Below are positions 1 through 11,485 of a stretch of DNA of 64,000 nucleotides, one piece after another. This DNA comes from Pleodorina starrii (lineage: Eukaryota; Chlorophyta; Chlorophyceae; Chlamydomonadales; Volvocaceae). The number at the start of each line of letters is the position of its first letter. Within the stretch, counting starts at the first letter, position 1. Made by a program: the position numbers and the translations under genes. Below the pieces are notes generated by a model. The model was not told the origin of the DNA. It searched no databases and saw nothing but the letters and a program-made list of their open reading frames with translations. Location of the stretch: assembly GCA_030267565.1 (NCBI GenBank), contig BRXU01000005.1, forward strand, positions 4,343,501 through 4,407,500. Reading direction: 5' to 3'.

Positions 1-1060
1 CCGCGAAATCGAAGGCTGTGTGCTCTGTCCGAAACGAAAGAAACGACTGAATATAAAAACATGTTAATTTGAAAGGATTATGGTACATATAACGGTTACA
101 GACTTTTATTTCATTTATTGAGGATGGTCCTGAGCTTGATGCTGTAAAAGAAGATATGGAATGAGGCTGGAGCATAGTAAGCTTAGTAAGAAAACGGAGG
201 TTATTATTTTGGAAAGGAGGGTTGCAAAGATTAGAAATTATCGTCGGGTGCCGGTCAGCAGGCAGAAATTATTACTATGAGAACCCCGGACCGACCACCC
301 CGGACCGCGGGGTTTGATTGGATAAAGTTATATAGTTCTATGTGAAAGGATTAGGCCGAAGTCGAGGCAATTTGCCAGGATTAGCCGATGGCTTGCCCTT
401 GACCGGATTAGGAGCCGTGTAGCCGTCAGGGAGCGCGCTTTATTTGCGCGTTGGCGTCGGAGGGGCCGGCATCAGCGGCGGCCTTAGAAAGATTGTTTTT
501 TTGATTTAATTAATTACAGAGGAGCTGGATAACAGCTACATCGTGCGATCGCACGATTAAAGAGGTCATTAAACGCGGCCGGCAACATGTGCGAGCGAAG
601 CTGTGCCGCCTCAGCCGCAGGTGATTTTCAGCCGATACAAATTTTGATATGTACGTGTTTTGTTTGCAGAAGGTGAGGTTAGCCAGTGTACCGCGGGAGT
701 TTGGGAGCCCTTTTCCCCTCAAGCGACACTGGTCTTTCGACACAAGGCCGCGGTGCTGATCTTAACTCCGGTGGTGCGACTTTACTTGAGGAGTGTCATA
801 ACCACGTGGAAGGGGCCCCTATGTATTGCGGGCAGCAAATGTATGCCTGCGGACGCCAAATACTCGGCGGTCCAATCCTTGGCCTTGGCCGGCAAAGTTT
901 TTTTCTAGAAATGGCTATATGCCGCTGTCGTGGTTCTTGTAACATTCGCATTCTCCTCTATTTAGAGGCTCTAAAAGCCCTAGTCGCAGCCCCGGCAGCT
1001 TCGGAGCTAATTAAGCTAAATATGACGTCAGACTCGGTTTTCACGTCCACTAAGGGCGGC
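1..1060. other. No supported gene
   Basis: Mixed-composition DNA with no open frame that looks coding. It could hold the 3' exons or 3'UTR of the minus-strand filamin-repeat gene whose last recognisable exon ends at 1291, but I could not join any segment by splice phase. Confidence 0.4.
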
Positions 1061-1231
<171 letters not shown>

Positions 1232-1290
1232 TATTAATCTGTGTAGAGCACACATCTTGTCTGCAAAGTGGGTTCATGGCTTACACTTAC

Positions 1291-2643
1291 CGTGTACTAC
1301 AAAATCCTGGACGCTTAGTGGGCCTGGCAGGATTTCAAATGACCCCACATAGTCCATGCCAGCTGCCGTGTGGACAGGTATGAGCTCCTCGCTGCCATCC
1401 GGTTTTGCATAGAATAAGTGGAAGGTGTACATCCCAGCTCTGGTTGAGTTAACGGAGATATCAATCCACCAGTTGGCAAACCAGCTTAGTTCGATAGTCA
1501 CTACAGGAGAGGATGTTTGCGCCTGCTGATACACATGAACAAGCGAATGTAAGGGTAATGCAGATGTAAGGTTAGTTGGCATGGTAACATGTGTGAATTC
1601 ATACCCGAAGCCGCTTAATGATATCCAGCCGCCTTATCCAGTTGGTGAAATTGTCTGTTATTTGATAAAATCGAGCGACTCGGAACTCTGCGCCGGCAGT
1701 ACCAGATGTCTGGTCCAACATGTTGATAACGGAACAAGCTGGGCAAAAGTTGCCAGGCCTGACTTGTATGGGGAAAGGGCTGCCATTGACGTGTCTGCCG
1801 TCGTACTTGACGTGGATGCTGGTGCTCCCCCTGCAAAGAGCGAGAGCCCGCCTTACGCACAAACAAGCAATAAGAGTGAATAAGTCACTCGTCTTTCCGA
1901 ACGTACAAGAAGAAAGTACTGTCCAACATTTGTGCAGGAGTGAGCTGCGGAGGCCATGGCTGGTGGGATGCTCTGCGGTTCGTACGAAAAGAGGAATCAA
2001 TCATTTGCCGAAGCTCGCATGCTTGCACCCTGGACTTGCCGTAAACCTACCCGAGATTTGTCGGCACGATGGTGACAAGATAGATTCCATCGCCAATGGG
2101 CCGTATGGATGGTTCTGCCTGGCAGAACGAGGCGTTTGCCTCGTTTACACATTGCACTGCGAGAAGAGGTTCGTATATGCAACTTTGCTGCATTTCAGGA
2201 TGGACAAACTTCACTTCAAACGTGAAAGGCCGCCCCGCAACGGCTGAGCCTGCACGAGTCGATCGCATAGCCAATTGCATACGTAGTAGTGACAATAACA
2301 GGCCAGTGATGACTGTAAATATGGGCCAATGATTTAGCTTACTGAGAGGACGAATTGTAGCGTTCGACGTTAGGCCAAACTTTGCACAGTTCTGTGCGAT
2401 GACTGTCACGAAAGGCATGACTGCGATGGCTACCATAACGCCCAAAAGAGACATTCTGTCAGTACTTCCAGAGTGTAAAACTCTCACTGTCGTCAGATCC
2501 GCGACACCGTCCTTGTCCGTCGAAGCCGCCATCAGGCAGTTGAACCCTTTTATCTCCCGGGAAGTTGAAGGGACACCAGCCAGGTTGTTAGTGGTGCACC
2601 TGCAGCCGCAACTGCCGTCGTCCTCCGTCCATCGTGAGTTCAT
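1291..2643 (-). CDS. Filamin-repeat membrane protein (5' part)
   Basis: Three exons join in phase: 2643-2051, 1830-1605 and about 1525-1291, roughly 351 codons. The start is the ATG at 2643. Two hydrophobic stretches follow, near residues 65-85 (MSLLGVMVAIAV) and 105-125 (IFTVITGLLLSLL). The joined exons 1 and 2 then give a filamin/ABP280 immunoglobulin-like signature: a GDGIYLVTIVP strand, then IHVKYDGRHVNGSPFPIQV. Exon 3 reads as another beta-rich extracellular-type segment (AGMYTFHLFYAKPDG). Donors are GTAGGT, GTATGA and GTAAGT. The last intron runs into a region where no acceptor could be chosen, so the 3' end is missing. Filamin repeats on a membrane protein recall the GEX2-type gamete-adhesion architecture; that link is inference only. 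Confidence 0.6.
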
Positions 2644-5457
2644 TCGTTGACGCCTGGGCTGTCCTTGTTCTACGGATCTTCGCGTCTACAAACATACATT
2701 ATTGTAATCATTACATCCTGCATAAAGACGCACGTGTGAACTCAAGAGCGCAAATGTTTACTTTACTGCTGCATTCGCGGCTCGCTAGCTACCGCACGAT
2801 AACACACGAGCGACTACCTAAACAATTAGCCATAATACTACACACGGCTCATTAGCTGTTGTCGGTCGAAGATGCGTTCCCTCGTGTCCCTGGAAGGTGA
2901 AGCGGCCCAACGCACAAGCCGCCGCGTCCGTGATGGCAGCGCCCCGAAACCAGTCAGCCGATCCTGCCCAGCTGAGGACCTGATCAGTGTTTTATTAAAG
3001 GATTGTATTCTCTCAGCGGCCCGATTCTTCACTCCTAGCAATCCGGGCAAGCTGGCATACGCGCGCGCAAGTTCGCTGTTATTGCGATTGACTTCGGCCC
3101 CGTTGCAGTATGTGCCGTGGGGCCGTGCGTGAGCGGCGCGGTCTTCAGTATTGGATGGCCTGGATGTGGCCTGCTGTGCCTGCGCGGTGCGCGCCTTGTG
3201 GATCTCACTCCATAATACAGCACGCTTGCATCTTCAAGGGGGTTGAATTAATTAGGGGGTCAGGGCGGAGCGAAGCCCCAACCCCCCCAGCGCCTCACGG
3301 CTAAGAAGTAGAATTGGGTGTTTGATTGGTATCGTGAGGCGCGTACTTATGAGCTAGAATCGTTCGGTGTAGAATACAAGTCCGGAATGCACACACGCAC
3401 TGTGTATGCAAGCGGATTCCGCGAGCCATGCTGATTGTTTCCCTGCTGGGGGCTCGCCAGTCTGCTCCATCATCAGAAGCCCGCTCCAATTCCAGCTCGG
3501 TTGGTGCACGCACGTGGCTCTACTGCTGGTAAACCCGCGCTCAAACCGCCGCCCAAGTAAGAGCGGTCTCGGGCGCCAACTGCCCTTGCTCACCGACTAT
3601 GGCGGCGCCCGGCTTCTCACTCGTCCGGGTGCGGTACGTAGGTGTTTTTTGCGGCCCTTCTCGATGTGTTGTCACCCATACCTAGCTAGCTCATCACCTG
3701 CGGCATCCCATCCTCCGTCTGTAATTATATAATCCCGTCGCCCCTTCCCCGGCGGACTACACTCGCCCCACGCCGCCCTTCCCGACTCCTTCCTAGCTAC
3801 TGCCTGCTGCCCATATAGGCAGGCGGTAGAAAGCGCCGCCCCTTCCGTCGGCTGTAAGTTGCCACCCTCCGGTCGCTCATCCGCCCCGCTCCCAAGCGCG
3901 TCGCCCTCACCCCCGCAGACAGCCGCCTTCCGTCGAAACCGAGATAGGGCCGGCGGGTGGCGCGTTTGTCGAAGGGAAGGCGGCCGTCTGCGGGAGTGGA
4001 TGGGGGCGACGTGCTTGGGGGCCATGCGTGAGCGGCCGGTGTGCTGTGGCGACAGCAGTCAAAGGACGCTTCGTTCATGGCGGGGGCGAGTGCCCTCGGA
4101 GCTGCGACGCCGTTAGGAATGCGCCCAATCGCCCGCTGGGCCACATTAACGTGGTGTACGGCGGCGGCCGTCTGCTGCTGCATGGGGGCGGGCGCCGGAC
4201 TGGGGGGTGGGCGCTGGTTCAGGGCTCGATCGGCTGGAATAGGGTGCAGGCTTCTCGACATTGTAACATCCGCTGATGAAGAGCTGCATGATGCATATTG
4301 TTATACATGCAGGTAGGGTTAGCCTTGGCTGGGACTCGGTCGAGATGGCGACGTGTGGCTGTTGCAGACTGGCGCAGAGGTGGGTGGCAGGTAGGCTGCG
4401 CCTGGCGCGTGCAAACGTAGAGGGACGGAGGTTGCACGACCACAACTACACTCTTACGTATGCCGTCGTAGGCCCTAACAAGTTGTCGCCCAGAAAGGGT
4501 TCGGCGGTCCGCAGCCTCGACGACTGCACCTTCAACGAACCTGCCTCCACACCAGGCACACCACGGCAGATTCGTTAGTTGGAGGTGGAGTCCAGGCTTC
4601 GGACCGCCGAAGTCCTGCCGCCATATACCACACCTACATACGGCGGGCCGCTCATCCCATCAGCACTGGGCACGTGGCATCCGGCGCGGACGGCGGGGTG
4701 TACAGCCTGGCCCTGACGTCGCACCTAGCTACCTGGAAAAGTTGCGCTTGGAGACGATGGGAGAAACATCAGGCTGTGAAGCTTCAGACGATTAAGAAAC
4801 TTCATACAGGCGATTTAGTAATAAACGTCCTGGTCGGGCCACATTCGTTATTCACGTGACATGTATGTGGCACGCCGCTCAGCACCGCCAAAGCGCTTTC
4901 CATAAAACAGGATGACACGGTTGCATGCACAGTCATCGTGCGTTCGCTCTTTCCATATGCCGTAGCATTTCAGTGGCGCCTCCAGGCTCCGGGCCCCCTG
5001 CCCGCCGTCCCGTCCCGTCACGTCCCGTCCCTTCCCGCCCCGATCCCGCACCGTCGGTTTCCACGTACGGGTGGTGGCCGCCAAATCGCGTACGGCAGAC
5101 GTAACAGCTGTGCCATGAAAACGAACGACGATTCCTGATAATCAAACTTCCTAGCGACCAAACGTCTAGATGGAATATGTTGAGCACAGAGGGGTGCGTG
5201 GTCGACGTACAGTCGACGTACGTAGGTGTTAGTTACTCTGCCATACCGTGCGTACGGATTATATGGCTTTGCCAAATTAAAATTTGATATCCTCTGTAGA
5301 TTCGCACCCATTCGTTGATGCCCGAGCGATTGCAATCATGTTGCTTTACGATCTGAGCCACTGATGATACCCTATACCTAAACGAAGTTGACTTCTGATA
5401 TCAAATCAAATCTGACTACCTATTTGATTAAACCTATATTGAAAAGGAAAGCGGAAG
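2644..5457. other. Intergenic, no supported gene
   Basis: Many short overlapping frames on both strands, none with domain-like sequence or convincing splice continuity. A CCGTC-rich imperfect minisatellite lies near 5000-5045. The distal part should hold the promoter of the ankyrin gene that begins at 5458. Confidence 0.4.
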
Positions 5458-7420
5458 ATGAAGGACATGGCGTGTATTTGGCTGCCGGGCATCGTCGCGT
5501 GTGTTGCCCGCTTCCTGTCTCCCAACGAAATAGCATGTTCTCTACGTCTAATAGACAAAGCAACATCGCAACAGTTTGCGGGCTTCAAGTCTGTGTCGCT
5601 GTCGCGTCCTTCACCGGTGCACGCGTTTAAGAGGCGCTGGGGAGCTCCCGAAGCCTTCCGGGCGTTGACGCTGGAACAGCGGCTGAAACTGCTGAACCTC
5701 ACTGCGGCCAGCGGCAGCGTCGCCAATTTGGAGGTCGCTCTAGGCGGCGTGGGTCTCCTGCTTGCGATTAGGTCGGAACCGCTTGAGGCTGCTGCGATAG
5801 CAGCCCAGCTGGAGGCGTGCATGCTGCTGCGGGAGCGCGGCTGCCCCTGGGGCAGCTCCCTGGCCTCAGCGGCTAAGGCTGGCCACAGGCACGTGTGCGA
5901 GTGGATGCTGGCAAGCGGCTGCCCGCTTACGGCGGATGCAGTGTACGACACCGCCCACGGAGGTCACGAGGGCCTCATGCTCTGGCTGCGAGGCATATCT
6001 CATGTGGATAATGATATAAACATTGTTGCAGAGGAATTGTTCTACGCGGCGGCGCATGGCCTGGGCCTGGCGGCGCTGCAGAGACTGCACCAGCAGCTCC
6101 TGTCGGAACAGCAGCAGCAGCAGCCGGGCGGCGGGGAGGCACAGCAGCACCCGGCACTCGATCAGGGGCAGGCGCTGGCGGCCGCTGCCGGCAGCCCCAC
6201 GCCCGACTGGCAGGCCAAGGTGGCGTGGCTGGAGGCGCAACAGTACCCCCCCACGCATCAGGTGTGTGTGGAGGCTGCCGGTAGGGGCCCCGGAGGGGAC
6301 GCAGTGGGCCGCCTGCAGTGGCTGCATGGCCGGGGCTACCCCATGGTTGAGGCAGCTGTGAACATTGCGGCGTCCAAGGGCGACTCGGCTTCCCTGCAGT
6401 TCCTGCTGGAACAGGCGGGTGTGCAGCCGGGCAACTTTGCCTGGCTTCTGGCGGCCTCTGACGGCCACCTGGCCATTCTCCAGTACCTCCACGGCCGTGG
6501 AGTGGCGATCTATGCAGTGGAGGTGGTCCGCTCAGCGGCCAGCGGGGGCCACCTGCACGTGGTGGCCTGGGCGGTGGAGACCCTGGGCGTCACTCCAGAC
6601 AACGCGGGAGGCCTGTTGGACGAGGCAGCAGAGAGCGGCAGCATTGAGCTGATGGCCTGGCTGCGGGACCGGGGCTGGGCCTGGGCCAGCTTGACCGTTA
6701 GGAAAGCGGCCGAGTGTGGCTGCGAGGAGGCGATGGAGTGGCTGGTGGAGCGGGGCTGCCCTTTGCCGGTGCGTCCCTTTAGGGGCTGCCTCCTCGCCCC
6801 GCTCTGGCGGCGGGCTTCTAGTGCTTGCCTTTGCCGCACAAATGAATGGGGAAGGGAGCAATACTGGCACACATACAGCAAATCGTGTCTTGCCTGCCGC
6901 CCCGCCGTGTGACGGAGCACAGCGGGAATGGGAATGTTCACCTGTGAGCCAACACGTGCCCACGGGGTGTACGACGGCCCAACACGTGCCCGCGGGGTGT
7001 ACGACGGCCAGGCAGCCGCATCACGCTCCGACACGAACTGGCGGACTCCACGCAACCTGTTGGGGCGTCATATCCTTTGCGCTTCACGCCCTCTTTGGTT
7101 CACCTAATAACCCCGTTCTTCTGTCTTTGCGTGGCCATCTGCAGATGAATGGTGTCCCCTACTTGGAGGCCGCCTCACAGTGTGACGTGGCCATGGTCCG
7201 CTGCCTGCAGCGTCTGGGCTGCCCCTGGGGCCCCAACCTCCTGGGGCGGTGCGTCCAGAACTTGGTGGACGTGCACATGCTGCAGTGCCTGGTGGAGCTG
7301 GGCTGCCCCGTGGACTGGGAGTTGACGTTGAAGTCCGCGGAGAGGTCCCGGCCTGGGGAGTATCGCACGGCCGTACGGGCGTGGATAGAACAGGAGCAGC
7401 AGCGGCGATCGGGCGGCTAG
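5458..7420 (+). CDS. Ankyrin-repeat protein with F-box-like N-terminus
   Basis: Two exons, 5458-6768 and 7145-7420, joined in phase 0 (donor GTGCGT, acceptor CTGCAG), give 528 aa. Residues about 7-45 (ACVARFLSPNEIACSLRL) resemble the short F-box-like head seen on algal ankyrin proteins. From about residue 110 come degenerate ankyrin repeats with recurring W-L-x-x-R-G-C/Y-P and AAxxGHLxxLQYL patterns. A Q-rich linker (QQQQQP) interrupts them near residue 220. The second exon adds CLQRLGCPWGP and CLVELGCPVDW repeats. The role is probably protein binding, perhaps as a substrate adaptor; the partner is unknown. Such genes form large families in volvocine algae (general knowledge). Confidence 0.8.
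6951..7010. repeat. 30-bp direct duplication inside the ankyrin intron
   Basis: Two adjacent 30-bp copies beginning AACACGTGCC, differing by one base. They lie within the intron of the ankyrin gene. Confidence 0.8.
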
Positions 7421-9381
7421 CGTGCTCGCTGCTGGGCGAACACTGGGCGAAACGGGTGCCTGTCATATAGGTTATTTAACAGCCATCGGTTCCGGAGCAG
7501 ATGGGGGGGCTGGACAGTGGGTCCGTGGTTGGTTCAGCGTCGGTTGCACAGCAGCGCACATGGAGCCGACACGGCCGCTGCTGCTTGGATGGAGGGGCCT
7601 TGGGGGATGATCGGGTCATGCATTTGGTAAAGTCGTTTTCGGGCTCAGCAAAAACACGTACTGCTGCCGCGCGTGGCAGTCGTGCGCGTTGCAGGGGGAC
7701 ACGATTGCAGGGCCGTGGATTGGCAGTTGACAGATAGGCGAGAGGCGACGTCTGAGCAAAACGGCTCGTCTGAGCAAAAGGGGTCGTCTTCGCGAAAGGG
7801 GTCGGTGGGTACGTGATGCCCGGGCCCCATTGCCAATCCTTCGATAACCGGTTCATTTGCACAGTCGGCATGTGGTTTGGTTTGGATTGGGCGACCCTGG
7901 GTCATATTTGCTCAGTTTATTTTCGGTTTGTGTTATGCCACTATGGATGGCAATGCATACGGGAGTAGTGAAGCCCACCGTAACCACTACCGTACTGCGC
8001 CCGCCGTACTACTTAATGCGCCGTCCAATCCTCCGTCCGTCCGTCCGCATGGAAGAAAGCTGCACTTGCTGTTGTTGGGATTTTGGGGTTTTCGCACCGT
8101 CCGAGGTTCTGTGACAGATTAGATGTCAAGCGAATGACAGATTAGATGTCAAGCGAATGACAGCTGATAGCTGTACGACAGGGCTAGATTGGCGGTCTTA
8201 AGCCCCAGTAGAGGCACATCTTCGGTACTTTGCACGGACATACGAACACCGCAGTGCAATCGATGGTTGTCGGTAGCTGACTGTAACGCTACTCAGACAC
8301 GTGTAACGATTATGACGGTCTTGTCTCGCCCGGCCGTTAGTTCCCAGGTCACACATTTCCAATAGCTGTCACTGAGCTTGCCGAGACATATGACTGTACA
8401 TTGACAAACGATGTGCCTAATCGATCCAGAGCCCCGCAGCGAGAGCCAGTGCTCGATCCGGAGCAGCATTAAGCGCTATGCGTCCCCCATCGCGACACCA
8501 CGGCGGAACTCTGAGTACCGTAGTGCCCGACACGTTACGGAACTCCGACAGAGAACATTGTTGGCCGACATACGGTGATGACACATTACTCGCAAACTCA
8601 CACGCAACCATGGAAGATGAAGACGGCAAAATGATGGGACGAATCCGATCGATTGCACCCTTAGTTGATAGGAGAGTGGTATGTACTTGTGGCCGCTAAG
8701 CACCGCCACAGCAGTCAATATAAGATCAGAATAAAATGGGTTTGGGCGTGGCCCCGCACGTGTTTGCTTGGGGGGTGGGGTGGGGGAGAGGTGAAGCCCT
8801 CTGGCGTTGGGTGCGACCCTGCCGGTCTGCGTGCGTACCTGCCTGAGGTCGTCAAACGTTAAAATGCCTCGGACCCAGATCAGATCTAAGCAGTGGCTGT
8901 TTATTTACTTCGCCCTTAGGTAATTTTCGACGGGCCTACAAACAATACTTTGCGACAAACGCCGCGTTGACCAGTGCCAGTCGCAGTCTATTTACGATAC
9001 GAGTGCAACAGTGGTGAGCGGCGGTTCAGGGGCAGTCCGGCCTCCGGCGGGGTGCACACGGAGGGGAGGGCACATGCGCCTAGCCAACCCGAGCCTGCCG
9101 TTAGCGGAGCAAAGCCGGCATCCAAAGCCCCAACACGAACAGGCAAAACGGGCCACTGGCGTAAACAGGGTTGCCAAACAGGACCGGAAATAGCAGCACT
9201 AGGTCATCCATCCGTGTGAGGTGCGCATGATAACATGTTCAGCCCTTTATCCTGGTGCTCGGAGCTGCGCACACAGGGCCCTCCGTCACTCCTGGCATGT
9301 CGTCCCCGAACGGAATCAATGACCTCGCCATTCTAACTTCCACTCTCGCCCCTCAACTCCCCCAACGCCCACACGAGCCCG
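7421..9381. other. Intergenic between convergent genes
   Basis: No supported coding region. It separates the 3' end of the ankyrin gene (plus) from the 3' end of the RNA methyltransferase gene (minus). It holds a 23-bp tandem duplication at 8113-8158 (unit starts GACAGATTAGATG) and candidate TGTAA motifs near 8279 and 8301, rather far from the ankyrin stop. Confidence 0.45.
8113..8158. repeat. 23-bp tandem duplication
   Basis: Two exact copies of a 23-bp unit starting GACAGATTAGATGTC, followed by the first bases of a third. No function seen. Confidence 0.85.
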
Positions 9382-11187
9382 CTACGACCCCAGGCCCTCC
9401 AGCTGCACCGCCGCACGCCGCCCTCGCTCCCCCTCCCCAAGCGTGCCCCCACCGGTCACACCCTGCCCCTCCTCCCGCCCCTCGTGCTCTCCCTGCCCCT
9501 CTCCCTGCCCTTCCACCGCGTCCTCCCCGCCGCGCCGCCGCTGGCCCCGTCCTCCTCGCCGCCCTCCGCCGCCCCCTCCGCCATTCACCCTCCCGCCTCG
9601 CTCCTTGTTCGCCTTTGCCGCAGTGAGCTTGCTGACCATGCCGTGCATCAGCGCCACCTCCCCCGCCGTCATCCCCTCGGCCTTGGCCGCCAGGTTGCGG
9701 ATGCTCAGCAGCGTGGCGGGTCGCTTTGCCTCGCTCTCAAAGAAATCCGACTCGTCCAGCTCCGAAACCAGGCGCCGCAGAAAACCCTCCACCTGCCCTC
9801 GGCTGGCAAGCTGGACAGCCTCAGCGCGGGCGCGAAGTTCCTCCGCGCTGCTGATGATCGCGCCGCTGCCGCTGGCGGCGGAGCCGCCAGCGGCGGCAAC
9901 GGAGTTGCCGCCGCCGCCGTCGGCGGCAGCAGCGGTGGTGCTTACAGCTGCCCCCGCCGCCTGCAGCCGTGCCTGGTGCAGTTCGTAGGCAGTGATGACC
10001 ACCGCCTGGCCCAGGTTGAGCACGGGGTAGGCGGGGTCTGCCTCGATGGTGAGCACCTTGTTGGCAGCCGCCACCTCCTCGTTGGTCAGCCCGCTGCTCT
10101 CACGACCGAACAGCACACCGGCGCGGGGCGGCCTCCGCTGCGGCGCGGCGGCGGGGCCCGCGGACGCGGACGCTGAGTGCGGCGCTCCTGGCTCTGGCAC
10201 CGGCCATGGGCCGGAGCCCGGATCGGCGAGATCGGAGGCGGCGTGAGATGTGTCCGGCGGCGACGTGTGCGGGTGCGGCGTGGGCACGGCTGTTGCTGAC
10301 GTGCGGTGAGTTGGTGGTACGTGCGACAGGCTAGGTGTGGGTGCGGGCGTGGATTCGGACGGAGCGGCTGACGCTTGGGGCGATGTCATTGTTGAGGATG
10401 CTGATGGGGGAGGTTCTGCGGCCTCTGGGTGGCTGGGTGCTGCCGCCCCCAGCGCCTCTGCCGCAGCCTGGGCCGCCCTGGCCGCCTCCATGGCGGCCGC
10501 TGCCAGCTGGTGCAGCTCGCCGGGAAGCTGGCGGGCGGTGACGAAGGCCTTCGTCATGGCCCTGCGGGCGAAACGGAGTGGAAGAGAGACATAGAGAGGA
10601 TTGGCTTGGCATAGGGGTTTCAGGCTGCAGCCGCAGGCCGCCTGTGGATGGAGCCTGACGCCATGGCCTTCCGTTCAGCGCCGGCCCTCCGTTCAAGCCA
10701 GTAATCCATTCCCGTCGAGTGCAAACTCGGGACGTATAGTGCCTCACCGGGTTCGCGCGGTGGCGGCGTAGACCCTGTCCAGGTCCGCGATCGCATCGTA
10801 CACGTTGTCGTACAACCGTGCCGAGCGTACCAGGTCAAGGGCATGAGAGGCTGTGGCATCCGCCAGCGGGTTCGGCCACCCATCTTGTGGACTGACCAGG
10901 CGCAAGTCGCAAAGGCCAAAGTTCTTCATTGCGCGAGCCGCCGCGCCGATGTTCTCACCCATTTTCGGCTCGACGAGGATAATGGCTGGCTGCAGTGCGG
11001 AAGATTGACGGAACAATCGATACCCTTTAACACATCGTAAGAACGGTTGCATCTCAAGGGCGCCAGTCAAAAGAAGCCCGTAACAAGAAAGCGGGTGTGC
11101 TAGAGCTAGGCCGACACGCGAACCTTGAGAGCTTCCAGCTGCATCTCCATTTCCAGCCCGTCCGAATTTTCGGCTGCGCTTCTGCAT
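9382..11187 (-). CDS. SpoU/TrmH-superfamily RNA 2'-O-methyltransferase, TrmJ-like
   Basis: Two exons, 11187-10748 and 10561-9382, joined in phase 2 (donor GTGAGG, acceptor CCGCAG), give up to 539 aa. Knot motif 1 is EPKMGENIGAAARAMKNFG. The splice junction rebuilds the family's TARxRxMTK element. Motif 2 is LFGRESSGLTNEE and motif 3 is YPVLNLGQAVVITAYE. The tail LDESDFFESEAKR...IRNLAAKAEGMTAGEVALMHGM matches the short C-terminal helical domain of TrmJ. Expected role: S-adenosylmethionine-dependent ribose methylation of tRNA or rRNA, by analogy to TrmJ at tRNA position 32. A Ser/Pro/Thr-rich insert of about 90 residues splits the fold before motif 2, and a Gly/Arg-rich tail follows. The start is uncertain: the conserved part begins near 10980, and the true first exon may differ from the ATG at 11187. 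Confidence 0.85.
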
Positions 11188-11485
11188 CGTCCAATGCCCA
11201 AACTATGGTGAGACCGCGAAAGGTAAAGTTGCCGTCGTTGACAACCATTTCGGTGTGCTTGCCGCAGAGGGCGTTTTCCCCATTTAGCATGTGCACCTAG
11301 CATCTTCTCTGTTACTTAAAATTTCGGTGAGGAAAGTATAAAGTACATCGGTTCGCCTTTGTAAAGCTCCGAGACCTGGTTCCGGAGCTGGCGCAGTGGA
11401 TTGTTTGGTCAACATTGAAACGTAATGTACTGAGCGGATTATCCAAAAACTATTGTTGTAAGTTTTTTTGTAGGATGCTGTAGGC
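11188..11485. promoter_or_regulatory. Divergent intergenic region, probable shared promoter
   Basis: About 300 bp between the minus-strand methyltransferase start and the ATG at 11486 of the plus-strand gene. Locally less GC-rich than its neighbours. No TATA box or defined element was recognised; the promoter role is inferred from gene orientation. Confidence 0.4.

Noticed and set aside
1232..1290. Acceptor at 1261 as the next exon of the filamin gene
   Set aside because: It would make a 29-nt intron and lead straight into the microsatellite.
9484..10176. 230-codon plus ORF opposite the methyltransferase
   Set aside because: Antisense shadow of a recognised SpoU gene, with no domain content.
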